Assembly (NCBI RefSeq): GCF_006088715.1
Contig: NZ_CP030771.1
Coordinates: 7,624,001-7,688,000, forward strand
DNA length: 64,000 nucleotides
Origin: Streptomyces sp. YIM 121038
GTDB taxonomy: Bacteria; Actinomycetota; Actinomycetes; Streptomycetales; Streptomycetaceae
Direction: 5' to 3'
Below the pieces are notes generated by a model. That model ran no database searches, was not told the DNA's origin, and was given only the letters and a program-made list of their open reading frames with translations. Shown one piece after another: positions 6,651 to 17,284 of this stretch (position 1 is its first letter; each line of letters starts with the position of its first letter). A program made the position numbers and the translations under genes.

Positions 6651-8336
6651 ATGGCACCAGAACCACCGCTGCTCCGCATGTCCGGCATCACCAAGTCGTT
6701 CCCCGGCGTCCGCGCGCTCGACGGCGTCGACCTGCACGTACAGGCCGGTGAGGTGCACTGCCTGCTCGGTCAGAACGGCGCGGGCAAGTCCACGCTCATC
6801 AAGGTCCTCGCGGGTGCCCACCAGCCCGACGGCGGCACCGTCGCCTGGCGCGGCGACCCGGTCACCCCGCGCTCGCCGATCGCCGCCATGCGGCTCGGCA
6901 TCGCCACCATCTACCAGGAACTCGACCTGGTGGAACACCTGTCCGTGGCCGAGAACGTCTTCCTCGGACACGAGCCGACGGCCGCCGGATTCGTCGTCCG
7001 CAGGGGCGCGGCACAGGCGTCGACCGCCGCCCTGCTCAAGCGACTCGGCCACGCCGAGATCAGCCCCGCCCGACTCGTGGGGGAGCTGTCCGCCGCCCAG
7101 CAGCAGATCGTGTCGATGGCCCGCGCGCTCTCGCACGACGTACGCCTCATCGTCATGGACGAGCCGTCCGCCGCGCTCGACCCCGGCGAGGTCGACAACC
7201 TCTTCCGCATCGTCGGCGACCTCACCGCCGACGGCGTCGCGGTCGTGTACATCTCGCACCGGCTCGAAGAGATCCGCCGCATCGGCGACCGCGTCACCGT
7301 CCTGAAGGACGGCCGGGCCGTCGCGGTCGGGCTGCCCGCGCGGCAGACGCCGACGCGCGAGATCGTCGCGCTGATGACGGGCCGCAGCGTCGAGTACGTC
7401 TTCCCGCCGCGGCCGGAGGGCGACCGGCGGCCCGCGCCCGAACCCCTCCTCTCCGTCCACGGTCTGGCCAGGGAGGGCGAGTTCGCGCCCCTGGACCTCG
7501 AACTGCGGCCCGGGGAGATCGTCGGGCTCGCCGGGCTCGTCGGCTCCGGCCGGTCCGAGATCCTGGAGACCATCTACGGCGCGCGCAGGCCGACCGCGGG
7601 CCACGTCCGCGTGCACGGCAGGGCCCTGCGCCCGGGCAGCGTCCGCGCGGCCGTGCGCGCCGGGCTCGGCCTCGCCCCCGAGGAGCGCAAGGCGCAGGCC
7701 CTGCTGATGCTGGAGTCCGTGACGCGCAACGTGTCGGTGTCGTCCATGTCCCGCTTCTCGCGCGGCGGCTGGCTGGACCGGGGCAAGGAGCGGGAGGCCG
7801 CCCGCGCCGCGACGCGGGAGCTGTCGCTCAGGCCCGACAACCCCTCGGCGCCCGTCCGCACGCTGTCCGGCGGCAACCAGCAGAAGGCCGTCCTCGCCCG
7901 GTGGCTGCTGCGCGGCTGCCGGGTCCTGCTGCTCGACGAGCCGACGCGCGGCGTCGACGTCGGCGCCCGCGCCGAGCTGTACGCCGTGGTGCGGCGGCTC
8001 GCCGACGAGGGCCTGGCCGTGCTGCTCGTCTCCAGCGAGGTGCCCGAGGTCCTGGGCCTCGCCGACCGCGTCCTGGTGCTCCGCGAGGGCCGGGTGGTGC
8101 ACACGGCGCCCGCGCGCGAGCTGGACGAACACCGCGTACTGGACCTGGTCCTGGCGTCCGGCGCGGCGGCGGGCCCACCCGGTGCACCCGGCCCGTCCGG
8201 CGCGTCCGGCTCCTCGGTGGGCCGGGCGAGCCCGGGAGGCCCCGAAGACCGGACACGCCCCGAAGACCGTCAAGGCCCCGAAGACCGTCAAGGCCCGGAA
8301 GACACCGTCACCACGGAAGGGAGCCCGGCGTCATGA
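6651..8336 (+). CDS. Sugar ABC transporter ATP-binding protein (RbsA-like)
   Basis: A two-domain ATPase powering a CUT2-type sugar importer. The first domain (~1-240) has Walker A GQNGAGKST, signature LSAAQQQ and Walker B LIVMDEPSAALD. The second (~260-500) has the usual degenerate P-loop GLVGSGRSE with signature LSGGNQQK and Walker B LLLDEPTRGVD. At 561 residues it exceeds the usual ~500 by a disordered Gly/Pro tail ending in repeated PEDRQG units (8240-8300). The stop overlaps the permease start (ATGA, 8333-8336), so the two are translationally coupled. It follows the ROK regulator. The sugar is unknown. Confidence 0.95.
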   Translation: MAPEPPLLRMSGITKSFPGVRALDGVDLHVQAGEVHCLLGQNGAGKSTLIKVLAGAHQPDGGTVAWRGDPVTPRSPIAAMRLGIATIYQELDLVEHLSVAENVFLGHEPTAAGFVVRRGAAQASTAALLKRLGHAEISPARLVGELSAAQQQIVSMARALSHDVRLIVMDEPSAALDPGEVDNLFRIVGDLTADGVAVVYISHRLEEIRRIGDRVTVLKDGRAVAVGLPARQTPTREIVALMTGRSVEYVFPPRPEGDRRPAPEPLLSVHGLAREGEFAPLDLELRPGEIVGLAGLVGSGRSEILETIYGARRPTAGHVRVHGRALRPGSVRAAVRAGLGLAPEERKAQALLMLESVTRNVSVSSMSRFSRGGWLDRGKEREAARAATRELSLRPDNPSAPVRTLSGGNQQKAVLARWLLRGCRVLLLDEPTRGVDVGARAELYAVVRRLADEGLAVLLVSSEVPEVLGLADRVLVLREGRVVHTAPARELDEHRVLDLVLASGAAAGPPGAPGPSGASGSSVGRASPGGPEDRTRPEDRQGPEDRQGPEDTVTTEGSPAS

Positions 8337-9352
8337 CGCAGCCCGCATCGCCCGCCCGGCCCGTCACCGAGAAGAGCCCCCCGGCGGACGGCGAACGCGG
8401 CCCCCTGTGGGCCCTCGCCGCCCGCGTCGACCTGCGGACCCTGTCGCTGCTCGGCGTCCTGGCCGTGCTGATCGTGATCGGCGGCGTCACCCAGCCCGAC
8501 GCGTTCCTCGACACCGACAACGTCCAGCTGATCCTCACCCAGGCGTCCGTCATCGGCGTCGTCACCGTCGGCATGACCTTCGTCATCATCTCCGGCGGCA
8601 TCGACCTGTCCGTCGGCGCGATCGTCGCGCTCGCCTCGGTGTGGGCGACGACCGTCGCCACCCAGGAGTACGGCTTCGCGGGGATCCTCTTCACGGCCGT
8701 CGTCGTCGGCCTCGGCTGCGGGCTCGTCAACGGGCTGCTCATCGCGTACGGCGGCCTGGTGCCGTTCATCGCCACGCTCGCCATGCTGGCCTCCGGGCGC
8801 GGCCTGGCCCTGGAGATCACCGACGGCAAGACCCAGATGGTCACCGTGGACGGCGTCCTGAAGCTGGGCGAGCGCGACGCGTACGTCCTCGGCATCCCGC
8901 CGCTCGTGCTCGTCTTCGCGGGGGTGACCCTCCTCGGCTGGCTGCTGCTCAACCGCACCACGTTCGGACGCCGCTCGGTCGCGGTGGGCGGCAACGCGGA
9001 GGCCGCGCGCCTGGCCGGCATCGACGTACGGCGGCAGCGGCTCTACCTCTACCTCCTCTCGGGCCTGTGCTGCGGCATCGCGGCCTTCCTCCTGATCGTC
9101 CTGTCCGGCTCGGGCCAGAACACCAACGGCAACCTGTACGAACTCGACGCCATCGCCGCCGCGATCATCGGCGGCACGCTGCTCAGCGGCGGGCGCGGCA
9201 CCATCACCGGCTCCGTGCTCGGCGTGCTGATCTTCACCACGATCACCAACATCTTCGCGCTCAACAACCTGGAGACCGCCGTCCAGCAGATCGCCAAGGG
9301 GGCGATCATCGTCGCCGCCGTCCTGGTGCAGCGCCGTACGGCCACCACCTGA
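8333..9352 (+). CDS. Sugar ABC transporter permease (RbsC-like)
   Basis: A 339-residue inner-membrane permease of the CUT2 family. After a ~35-residue cytoplasmic tail come about ten helices. The family motif GMTFVIISGGIDLSVG lies near residues 82-97, and GRRSVAVGGNAEAARLAGI in the cytoplasmic coupling loop contacts the ATPase. The segment AIAAAIIGGTLLSGGRGT is also characteristic. The ATG at 8333 overlaps the ATPase stop; open frame upstream of it is overlap, not coding. It works with the ATPase at 6651 and the binding protein at 9377. Confidence 0.95.
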   Translation: MTQPASPARPVTEKSPPADGERGPLWALAARVDLRTLSLLGVLAVLIVIGGVTQPDAFLDTDNVQLILTQASVIGVVTVGMTFVIISGGIDLSVGAIVALASVWATTVATQEYGFAGILFTAVVVGLGCGLVNGLLIAYGGLVPFIATLAMLASGRGLALEITDGKTQMVTVDGVLKLGERDAYVLGIPPLVLVFAGVTLLGWLLLNRTTFGRRSVAVGGNAEAARLAGIDVRRQRLYLYLLSGLCCGIAAFLLIVLSGSGQNTNGNLYELDAIAAAIIGGTLLSGGRGTITGSVLGVLIFTTITNIFALNNLETAVQQIAKGAIIVAAVLVQRRTATT

Positions 9353-9376
9353 CCACCATCCGAAGGGGTCACCGCC

Positions 9377-10426
9377 ATGCCACACAGCACGAGCCGCAGA
9401 GGGCTGCTCTTCGGGGCGGCCGCCGTGTCCGCGGGGGCCGTCCTGACGGGCTGCACCAGCAACGAGTCGAAGGACTCCGACGGCGACGCCGCGCCCGCGG
9501 GCGACAACCGGCCCGCCGACGACAAGCCCGGCAAGGAGGTCACCATCGGCTTCGCCGGACCGCAGGCCGACCACGGCTGGCTGAACGCCATCAACGACAA
9601 CGCCAAGGAGCGGGCGGAGAAGTACAAGGACGTCACCCTGGAGGCCACCGAGGGCTCCAACGACACCGCCGCCCAGATCGGCCAGGTCGAGACCCTCATC
9701 AACAAGAAGGTCGACGTCCTCGTCATCCTCCCCGCCGACGGCAAGGCCCTCACCCGGGTCGGCCTGAAGGCCATGAAGGCCGGGATCCCCGTGGTCAACC
9801 TCGACCGGATCTTCGCCTCCGCGCAGGCCTACCGCTGCTGGATCGGCGGCGACAACTACGGCATGGGCCTCAACGCCGGGCACTACATCGGCGAGAAGCT
9901 CAAGGGCACGAAGAACGCCCGTGTCGTGGAGCTCGCCGGGCTCGACAACCTGGAGCTGACCAAGCAGCGCACCAAGGGCTTCGACGACGCCCTGAAGAAC
10001 TACCCCAACATCGAGAAGGTCGCCCGGCAGGCCGCCGAGTTCACCGTGGAGTCCGGCCAGGCGAAGATGGCGCAGCTGCTCCAGGCGCAGAAGAACATCG
10101 ACGCCCTGTGGAACCACGACGACGACCAGGGAGTCGGCGCCCTGCGCGCCATCAAGCAGGCCGGGCGCGACGACTTCCTGATGGTCGGCGGCGCGGGCGC
10201 CCTCTCCGCCTTCCAGGAGATCAAGGCCGACCGGGGCGTGCTCAAGGCCACCGTCCTGTACCCGCCGACGATGGCGGCGTCCGCGATCGACCTCGCCCGC
10301 GCGCTCGGCCAGGGAAAGGGCATCGGCGGCATGGCCGAGTACGAGATCCCGGCCTCCATCACGCTCTACTCGGCCGTCGTCGACAAGGACAACGTCGACC
10401 AGTACATGTCCACCGGCTTCAAGTGA
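9377..10426 (+). CDS. Sugar ABC transporter substrate-binding lipoprotein (RbsB-like)
   Basis: A 349-residue extracellular binding protein. The N-terminus is a twin-arginine/lipoprotein signal: SRRGLL, a hydrophobic stretch, then the lipobox LTGC with Cys26 as the lipid anchor. An acidic linker precedes a type I periplasmic-binding fold of two lobes (~54-345), with IGFAGPQADHGWLNAINDNA, a VDVLVILPADGKAL turn and DALWNHDDDQGVGAL in the second lobe. The last pattern is usual for binding proteins that present pentoses, hexoses or inositol to CUT2 importers. It sits 24 bp after the permease in the same operon. Confidence 0.93.
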   Translation: MPHSTSRRGLLFGAAAVSAGAVLTGCTSNESKDSDGDAAPAGDNRPADDKPGKEVTIGFAGPQADHGWLNAINDNAKERAEKYKDVTLEATEGSNDTAAQIGQVETLINKKVDVLVILPADGKALTRVGLKAMKAGIPVVNLDRIFASAQAYRCWIGGDNYGMGLNAGHYIGEKLKGTKNARVVELAGLDNLELTKQRTKGFDDALKNYPNIEKVARQAAEFTVESGQAKMAQLLQAQKNIDALWNHDDDQGVGALRAIKQAGRDDFLMVGGAGALSAFQEIKADRGVLKATVLYPPTMAASAIDLARALGQGKGIGGMAEYEIPASITLYSAVVDKDNVDQYMSTGFK

Positions 10427-10492
10427 GGTGTCCCCAGCCCGCGCATGACCCGCGAACCAGGCGCCGACGCGCCGACCAGGAGGAGTTACCGC

Positions 10493-11842
10493 ATGAGTGA
10501 GACGGAGCACGAGGCCGCTTCCGGGGCCGCCGCTTCGGGGGCCGCCGCCTCCGGGGCCGTGCCGACGGGGGGCCCGGCGGCCGCGCGGCGCCGCCTCGGC
10601 GTCGGGATGGTCGGCTACGCCTTCATGGGCGCCGCCCACTCCCAGGGCTGGCGGACCGTGGGGCGCGTCTTCGACCTGCCGGTCGAGGCCCGGCTCGCGG
10701 CGGTCTGCGGCCGCCACGGCGCGGCCGTGCGCGCCGCCGCCGACCGGCTCGGCTGGGCGGCCGCCGAGACCGACTGGCGCGCGCTCATCGCCCGGGACGA
10801 CGTCGACCTCGTCGACGTCTGCACCCCCGGCGACAGCCATGCGGAGATCGCCATCGCCGCCCTGGAGGCGGGCAAGCACGTGCTGTGCGAGAAGCCGCTC
10901 GCCAACACCGTGGAGGAGGCGGAGGCCATGGCCGCCGCCGCCGAACGGGCCCGCGCCCGCGGTCAGATGGCGATGGTCGGCTTCAACTACCGGCGCGTGC
11001 CCGCCCTCGTGCTCGCCCGCGAGATGGTCGCCGCGGGCCGCCTCGGGACGCTGCGCCACGTACGCCTCACCTACCTCCAGGACTGGCTGGTCGACCCCGG
11101 CTTCCCGCTGACGTGGCGGCTGCGCAGGGACCGGGCGGGCTCGGGGGCCCTCGGCGACCTCGGCGCCCACATCGTGGACCTCGCGCAGTACCTGACGGGC
11201 GAGGCCGTCGCGGGGGTGTCGGCCCTGACGGAGACGTTCGTACGGGAACGGCCCCTCCTGGAGGGCACGTCGAGCGGGCTCGCGGCGGGTGGCGCGGGGA
11301 CGGGTGGTGGCGGGGCGGCCGGTGCCGAGGCGGGTGGCACCGGGGCAGATGGCGGCGGGGCGGGCCGGGCCGCGGTCGGGCAGGTCACGGTCGACGACGC
11401 CGCCGTCTTCACGGCCCGCTTCCCCTCCGGCGCCCTCGCCACCTTCGAGGCCACGCGGTTCGCGGCGGGCCGCAAGAACGCGCTGCGCCTCGAACTCAAC
11501 GGCTCCGACGGCTCGTTGGCCTTCGATCTGGAGCGTCTGAACGAGCTCTCCTTCCACGACCACACCGAACCCGCCGCGTCGGCGGGGTTCCGCCGCATCC
11601 TCGTCACCGAGTCCGCCCACCCGTATCTGGCGGCCTGGTGGCCGCCCGGCCACGGCCTCGGCTACGAGCACACCTTCGTGCACCAGGCCCGCGACCTGCT
11701 GCACGCCATCGCCACCGGCACCGCGCCCGAGCCGTCCTTCGCCGACGGGCTCGCCGTGCAGCGGGTGCTCGCCGCGGTGGAGGAGAGCGCGCAGAAGAAC
11801 TCCGTGTACACGCCGGTCGCGGCCGCACCGGCGGCGACCTGA
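10493..11842 (+). CDS. Gfo/Idh/MocA family NAD(P)-dependent oxidoreductase
   Basis: A 449-residue sugar or inositol dehydrogenase. The ATG at 10493 follows AGGAGGAG and is preferred to the in-frame ATG at 10445. An Ala/Ser/Gly leader with ASGAA repeats is followed by a Rossmann domain with GVGMVGYAFMGAAHSQGW (~38-55), then the family's EKPLANT motif (catalytic lysine) and the C-terminal sheet with GDLGAHIVDLAQYL (catalytic His). A ~35-residue Gly/Ala-rich insert (11280-11390) interrupts the sheet domain. It follows the sugar importer, so it probably oxidises the imported sugar or its glycoside, perhaps to a keto sugar. The exact substrate is open. Confidence 0.92.
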   Translation: MSETEHEAASGAAASGAAASGAVPTGGPAAARRRLGVGMVGYAFMGAAHSQGWRTVGRVFDLPVEARLAAVCGRHGAAVRAAADRLGWAAAETDWRALIARDDVDLVDVCTPGDSHAEIAIAALEAGKHVLCEKPLANTVEEAEAMAAAAERARARGQMAMVGFNYRRVPALVLAREMVAAGRLGTLRHVRLTYLQDWLVDPGFPLTWRLRRDRAGSGALGDLGAHIVDLAQYLTGEAVAGVSALTETFVRERPLLEGTSSGLAAGGAGTGGGGAAGAEAGGTGADGGGAGRAAVGQVTVDDAAVFTARFPSGALATFEATRFAAGRKNALRLELNGSDGSLAFDLERLNELSFHDHTEPAASAGFRRILVTESAHPYLAAWWPPGHGLGYEHTFVHQARDLLHAIATGTAPEPSFADGLAVQRVLAAVEESAQKNSVYTPVAAAPAAT

Positions 11843-11941
11843 GCACGACCTGAGCACGATCTGAGTGCGACCCGAGTGCGACCCGAGCCCCGCGACAGCC
11901 CGTGACAGCCGCGACGTCCGACGTCGGGAAAGGAACCGGTC

Positions 11942-12940
<999 letters not shown>

Positions 12941-12973
12941 CTCCTCGTCTGCGGTCCGCACCGGCGACAGATT

Positions 12974-13108
12974 CAGCCCGTCCGGCGTTCGAGGACGAGG
13001 CGCGGAGCGCCGTTTTCGGGGGGTACGGGGGGCGGAGCCCTCCGGTTCGGGAAGGGGCGGGTCTGGGGCGCACCCGCGAGGGCTCCCACTTTGTCCCGCC
13101 CCAGGAAG
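12974..13108 (+). repeat. Dispersed intergenic element, copy B
   Basis: This matches 5096-5233 in order: CAGCCCGTCCGGCG, GAGGACGAGGCGCGGAGCGCCG, a GGGGGGCGGAGCCCTCC hairpin, TTCGGGAAGGGGCGG and CTTTGTCCCG. It fills the first half of the 12941-13259 gap. The second half is the promoter region of the secreted dehydrogenase; no gene is seen there. Confidence 0.7.
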
Positions 13109-13259
13109 AAGCCCAACGCCCCCGCCGCACAAGGGCTATCCGCCACGGACAAACGCGGCTACCGTCGCTGAGGTGTACAGGACATAACTCCCGGGGTGAC
13201 GGCGCACCCCGGGCGCCAGGCACCAGCCAGCCCCACACGGCCCCCGACCGGAGGACCCC

Positions 13260-15707
13260 GTGCACAGACCGCGCCCCACCCCCCGCAAGGCCCTCGCCCT
13301 GCTCACCGGCACCCTCCTCACCGCCGCAACCCTCACCGTCGCCGCCCCCCACAGCACGGCCCAAGCGCCGTCGCAACCGCGCGCGGAGGACTTCCAGCAG
13401 GTCACCCTCGCCAAGGGCGAGCCGGAGATGGGCGAGCCCATGACCCTCGCCGTGCTCCCCGACCGCTCGGTCCTGCACACGTCCCGCGACGGCACGGTGC
13501 GCCTGACGGACGCCAAGGGAGAGACGAAGGTCGCCGGAAGGATCCCGGTGTACTCGCACGACGAGGAAGGCCTGCAAGGCGTCGGCGTCGACCCGAACTT
13601 CCGCAAGAACAGGGCGGTCTACCTCTACTACGCCCCGCCCCTGAGCACCCCCGCGGGCGACGCGCCCAACGACGGCACCGCGGCGGACTTCAAGAAGTTC
13701 GACGGCGTGAACCGGCTGTCCCGCTTCGTGCTCAAGCCCGACGGCACCCTGGACCTGGCCGGTGAGAAGAAGGTCATCGACGTCCCCGCGAGCCGCGGCA
13801 TCTGCTGCCACGTCGGCGGCGACATCGACTTCGACAAGCAGGGCAACCTCTATCTGTCGACCGGCGACGACTCCAACCCCTTCGCCTCCGACGGCTACAC
13901 CCCCATCGACGAGCGCGCCGGCCGCAACCCCGCGTACGACGCCCAGCGCACCGCCGCCAACACCAACGACCTGCGCGGCAAGATCCTCCGCATCAAGGTC
14001 AGGGACGACGGCTCGTACGCCGTCCCGCGCGGCAACCTCTTCGCCAAGGGCACCGCGAAGACCCGCCCCGAGATCTACGCGATGGGCTTCCGCAACCCCT
14101 TCCGGATGAGCGTCGACAAGCCCACCGGCATCGTGTACCTCGGCGACTACGGCCCCGACGCGGGCAAGGCCGACCCGAAGCGCGGCCCGGCCGGACAGGT
14201 CGAGTTCACCCGCGTGACGAAGCCCGGCAACTACGGCTGGCCGTACTGCACGGGCAAGAACGACGCCTACGTCGACTACGACTTCGCCACCGGCGCCTCC
14301 GGAGCGGCCTTCGACTGCGCCGCCCCGCGCAACACCTCGCCGCGCAACACCGGCCTGACCCGGCTGCCGCCCGCGCAGCCCGCGTGGATCCCGTACGACG
14401 GCGGCTCGGTTCCGGAGTTCGGCACCGGCTCGGAGTCGCCGATGGGCGGCCCGGTCTACCGCTACGACGCGAACCTCGCGTCGCCGGTGAAGTTCCCGCA
14501 GGCCTACGACGGGAACTACTTCGCGGGTGAGTTCGGACGGCGCTGGATCAAGCGCATCGACCAGGGCGCGGACGGCGCCGTGAAGTCCATCAACGCCTTC
14601 CCCTGGAAGGGCACCCAGGTGATGGACATGGAGTTCGGCCCGGACGGGGCGCTGTACGTCCTCGACTACGGCACCGGCTACTTCAACGGCGACCAGAACT
14701 CCGCCCTGTACCGCATCGAGAACGCCACCGGCGGCCACTCGCCGGTCGTCGAGGCCGCCGCCTCGGTCACCAGCGGCCAGATCCCCCTGAAGACCCAGTT
14801 CACGGCCAGGGCCACGGACGCCGACGGCGACGCCCTCACCTACGCGTGGGACTTCGGCGACGGCGGCACCTCCACCGAGCAGAACCCCTCGCACACGTAC
14901 GACAAGAACGGCGTCTACACCGCGACCGTCACCGCCAAGGACCCCGGCGGCCGCACCGGCACCGCGAGCGCGCACGTCACCGTCGGCAACACCGCGCCCA
15001 CCGTGAAGCTGGAACTCCCCGGCGACGGCCAGCTGTTCACCTTCGGCGACAAGGTGCCCTTCAAGGTGACCGTGACCGATCCGGAGGACGGGACCGTCGA
15101 CTGCTCCAAGGTCAAGGTCACCCACATCCTCGGCCACGACAGCCACGGCCACCCGGTCACCTCCGCGAACGGCTGCGAAGGCACCGTCCAGACGTCCGCG
15201 GACAGCGAGCACGACCCGAACGCGAACATCTTCGGCGTCTTCGACGCCGAATACACCGACAAGGGCGCGAACGGCCAGCCCCCGCTGACCACCCACGACC
15301 AGAGCGTCACCCAGACCCGGCACCGCCAGGCCGAGCACTACGGCGCCTCCCAGGGCGTCAGCGTCATCAGCCACACCCCCGCCCACGGCGGCAAGACGGT
15401 CGGCGACATCCACAACGGCGACTGGATCTCCTTCAAGCCCTACCAGCTGGGCAACGCCACGAAACTGACGGCACGCGTCGCCTCCGCGGGCTCCGGCGGC
15501 ACCCTCGAGATCCGCGCGGGCGCGGCCGACGGCACGCTGCTCGGCAGCGCCAAGGTCGACCCGACCGGGTCGTGGGAGACGTACACCGACGTCAGCACGG
15601 CCATCGCGGGCGCGCCCACGGGGACGACCACGCTCTATCTGGTCTTCAAGGGCGCGGGCACGGGCGCCCTGTACGACGTCGACGACTTCACCTTCACCAC
15701 GAGCTGA
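13260..15707 (+). CDS. Secreted PQQ-type sugar dehydrogenase with PKD and CBM6-like domains
   Basis: An 815-residue exported protein. The GTG at 13260 follows GGAGG. A signal peptide with an Ala/Leu-rich core (RPTPRKALALLTGTLLTAA) ends near residue 40. Residues ~45-490 form the glucose/sorbosone dehydrogenase beta-propeller, with SRGICCHVGGDIDFD, RNPFRMSVD and MEFGPDGALYVLDYG. Residues ~496-577 form a PKD domain (YAWDFGDGGTSTEQNPSHTY). Residues ~683-815 resemble a CBM6-type module ending in YLVFKGAGTGALYDVDDFTF. It probably oxidises a sugar or polysaccharide end outside the cell. PQQ use is by family, not seen. A ThuA/DUF1080 gene follows 15 bp on. Confidence 0.88.
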   Translation: MHRPRPTPRKALALLTGTLLTAATLTVAAPHSTAQAPSQPRAEDFQQVTLAKGEPEMGEPMTLAVLPDRSVLHTSRDGTVRLTDAKGETKVAGRIPVYSHDEEGLQGVGVDPNFRKNRAVYLYYAPPLSTPAGDAPNDGTAADFKKFDGVNRLSRFVLKPDGTLDLAGEKKVIDVPASRGICCHVGGDIDFDKQGNLYLSTGDDSNPFASDGYTPIDERAGRNPAYDAQRTAANTNDLRGKILRIKVRDDGSYAVPRGNLFAKGTAKTRPEIYAMGFRNPFRMSVDKPTGIVYLGDYGPDAGKADPKRGPAGQVEFTRVTKPGNYGWPYCTGKNDAYVDYDFATGASGAAFDCAAPRNTSPRNTGLTRLPPAQPAWIPYDGGSVPEFGTGSESPMGGPVYRYDANLASPVKFPQAYDGNYFAGEFGRRWIKRIDQGADGAVKSINAFPWKGTQVMDMEFGPDGALYVLDYGTGYFNGDQNSALYRIENATGGHSPVVEAAASVTSGQIPLKTQFTARATDADGDALTYAWDFGDGGTSTEQNPSHTYDKNGVYTATVTAKDPGGRTGTASAHVTVGNTAPTVKLELPGDGQLFTFGDKVPFKVTVTDPEDGTVDCSKVKVTHILGHDSHGHPVTSANGCEGTVQTSADSEHDPNANIFGVFDAEYTDKGANGQPPLTTHDQSVTQTRHRQAEHYGASQGVSVISHTPAHGGKTVGDIHNGDWISFKPYQLGNATKLTARVASAGSGGTLEIRAGAADGTLLGSAKVDPTGSWETYTDVSTAIAGAPTGTTTLYLVFKGAGTGALYDVDDFTFTTS

Positions 15708-15722
15708 GAGGGAGGCACCGCG

Positions 15723-17153
15723 ATGCGCGTACGCGCGCGGCTCGTCGTCGCCACGGCGGCCGCCACCCTGCTGATCGGGTGCGTCTCGGGTCCCGCACGG
15801 TCCAGGCCGGACCCCGACGACGGCGGGCGCACGGGCGGCAAGGACGGCGAACGGGTCCTGGTCTTCTCCAAGACCGCCGGTTTCCGCCACGACTCGATCC
15901 CGGACGGCATCGCCGCCGTCCGGGACCTGGGCGCCGCCCACGGCTTCTCCGTCGACGCGACGGACGACGCCCGCGCCTTCACCCCCAAGAACCTGTCCCG
16001 CTACGACGCCGTCGTCTGGCTCTCCACCACCGGCGACGTCCTCAACTCCGCCCAGCAGACCGCCTTCGAACGCTACGTCCGCGCGGGCGGCGGCTACGTC
16101 GGCGTCCACGCGGCCGCCGACACGGAGTACGACTGGCCCTTCTACGGCGCCCTCGTCGGCGCCCACTTCCAGTCGCACCCGGCCGTCCAGCCCGCGAAGA
16201 TCAAGGTCGAGGACCACGCCCACCCCGCCACGGCCCACCTCGGCGCGGGCTGGGACCGCACCGACGAGTGGTACAACTACCGTTCCAACCCCCGCACCCG
16301 GGCCCGCGTCCTGGCCTCCCTCGACGAGTCCTCCTACAGCGGCGGCTCGATGGGCGGCGACCACCCCATCGCCTGGTGCCAGAGCTCCGTCGACGGCGGC
16401 GCCGGGCGCTCCTTCTACACCGGCGGCGGCCACACCCGGCAGTCCTACGCCGCCCCCGCCTTCCGCCGCCACCTCCTCGGCGGCATCCAGTACGCCACGG
16501 GCGCCGCACGGGCCGACTGCCGCCCCGAACAGGGCTACACCTCCCTGTTCGACGGCACCGCCGCCTCCCTCACCCGGTGGAAACAGGCCGGGCCCGGCTC
16601 CTTCGCCCTGGCCGACGACGGCACCCTCACCTCCGTCGGCGGCATGGGCCTGTTCTGGTACGCCCACCGCTCCTTCGCCTCCTACTCCCTGAAGCTCGAC
16701 TGGAAGATGACCGGGGCCGACAAGGACGACAACTCCGGTGTCTTCGTGGGCTTCCCGCCCTCCGACGACCCGTGGTCGGCCGTCAACAACGGCTACGAGA
16801 TCCAGATCGACGCCACCGACGTGCCGGAGAAGACCACCGGCTCCGTGTACGGCTTCAAGTCCGCCGACCTGTCCGCCCGCGACCGCGCCCTGAACCCGCC
16901 GGGCCAGTGGAACACCTACGAACTCCGCGTCGAGGGCGAACGCCTGCGGATCTGGCTCAACGGCACCCTGATCAACGACTACACCAACACCGAACCCGCC
17001 CGCAGCCTGCTCGACGGCCACATCGGCATCCAGAACCACGGTGCCGACGACCAGGTCGCCTTCCGTGACATCCGCGTGAAGGACCTGGCCGCGGCCCGCT
17101 CCACCGACGCGTCCGCCACCGCCCCCGAGGCCAGGGGAGCGGGCGCCCGATAG
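15723..17153 (+). CDS. ThuA domain plus DUF1080 (3-keto-glycoside hydrolase-like) lipoprotein
   Basis: A 476-residue surface lipoprotein: the signal MRVRARLVVATAAATLLIGC places the lipobox Cys at residue 20. Residues ~45-260 are a ThuA domain (ERVLVFSKTAGFRHDSIPDG, GGGYVGVHAAADTEYDWPFY, DEWYNY). Residues ~265-460 are a DUF1080/3-keto-disaccharide hydrolase lectin-like fold (YTSLFDGTAASLTRWKQ, NNGYEIQID, GQWNTYELRVEGERLRIWLNG). Family members act on 3-keto sugars or glycosides, which fits the secreted dehydrogenase directly upstream. Together they suggest extracellular oxidation followed by cleavage of a glycoside. Confidence 0.88.
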   Translation: MRVRARLVVATAAATLLIGCVSGPARSRPDPDDGGRTGGKDGERVLVFSKTAGFRHDSIPDGIAAVRDLGAAHGFSVDATDDARAFTPKNLSRYDAVVWLSTTGDVLNSAQQTAFERYVRAGGGYVGVHAAADTEYDWPFYGALVGAHFQSHPAVQPAKIKVEDHAHPATAHLGAGWDRTDEWYNYRSNPRTRARVLASLDESSYSGGSMGGDHPIAWCQSSVDGGAGRSFYTGGGHTRQSYAAPAFRRHLLGGIQYATGAARADCRPEQGYTSLFDGTAASLTRWKQAGPGSFALADDGTLTSVGGMGLFWYAHRSFASYSLKLDWKMTGADKDDNSGVFVGFPPSDDPWSAVNNGYEIQIDATDVPEKTTGSVYGFKSADLSARDRALNPPGQWNTYELRVEGERLRIWLNGTLINDYTNTEPARSLLDGHIGIQNHGADDQVAFRDIRVKDLAAARSTDASATAPEARGAGAR

Positions 17154-17157
17154 ACGG

Positions 17158-17191
17158 CGGTGGGCGGAGGACGCCGGACCTCCGCCCACCG
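17158..17191 (+). terminator. Hairpin terminator after the ThuA/DUF1080 gene
   Basis: Perfect 13-bp arms CGGTGGGCGGAGG and CCTCCGCCCACCG with an 8-nt loop begin 5 bp after the stop codon. Its position at the end of the 13260-17153 operon and before the next operon supports termination. Confidence 0.7.
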
Positions 17192-17284
17192 TCCCAACGT
17201 CTTGTCGCCGTCTTGCCTCCTCGTGAGGCACGTGTGATGACTGAGCGCATGCGCACCGACCGCGTGCCGAGACAGGAGGCAGCC

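Noticed and set aside
17213..17284. Earlier start of the inositol-phosphate synthase homologue at 17213.
   Set aside because: The GTG at 17285 has AGGAGG at the right distance and begins just before the NAD motif; the 24 extra residues look like leader.
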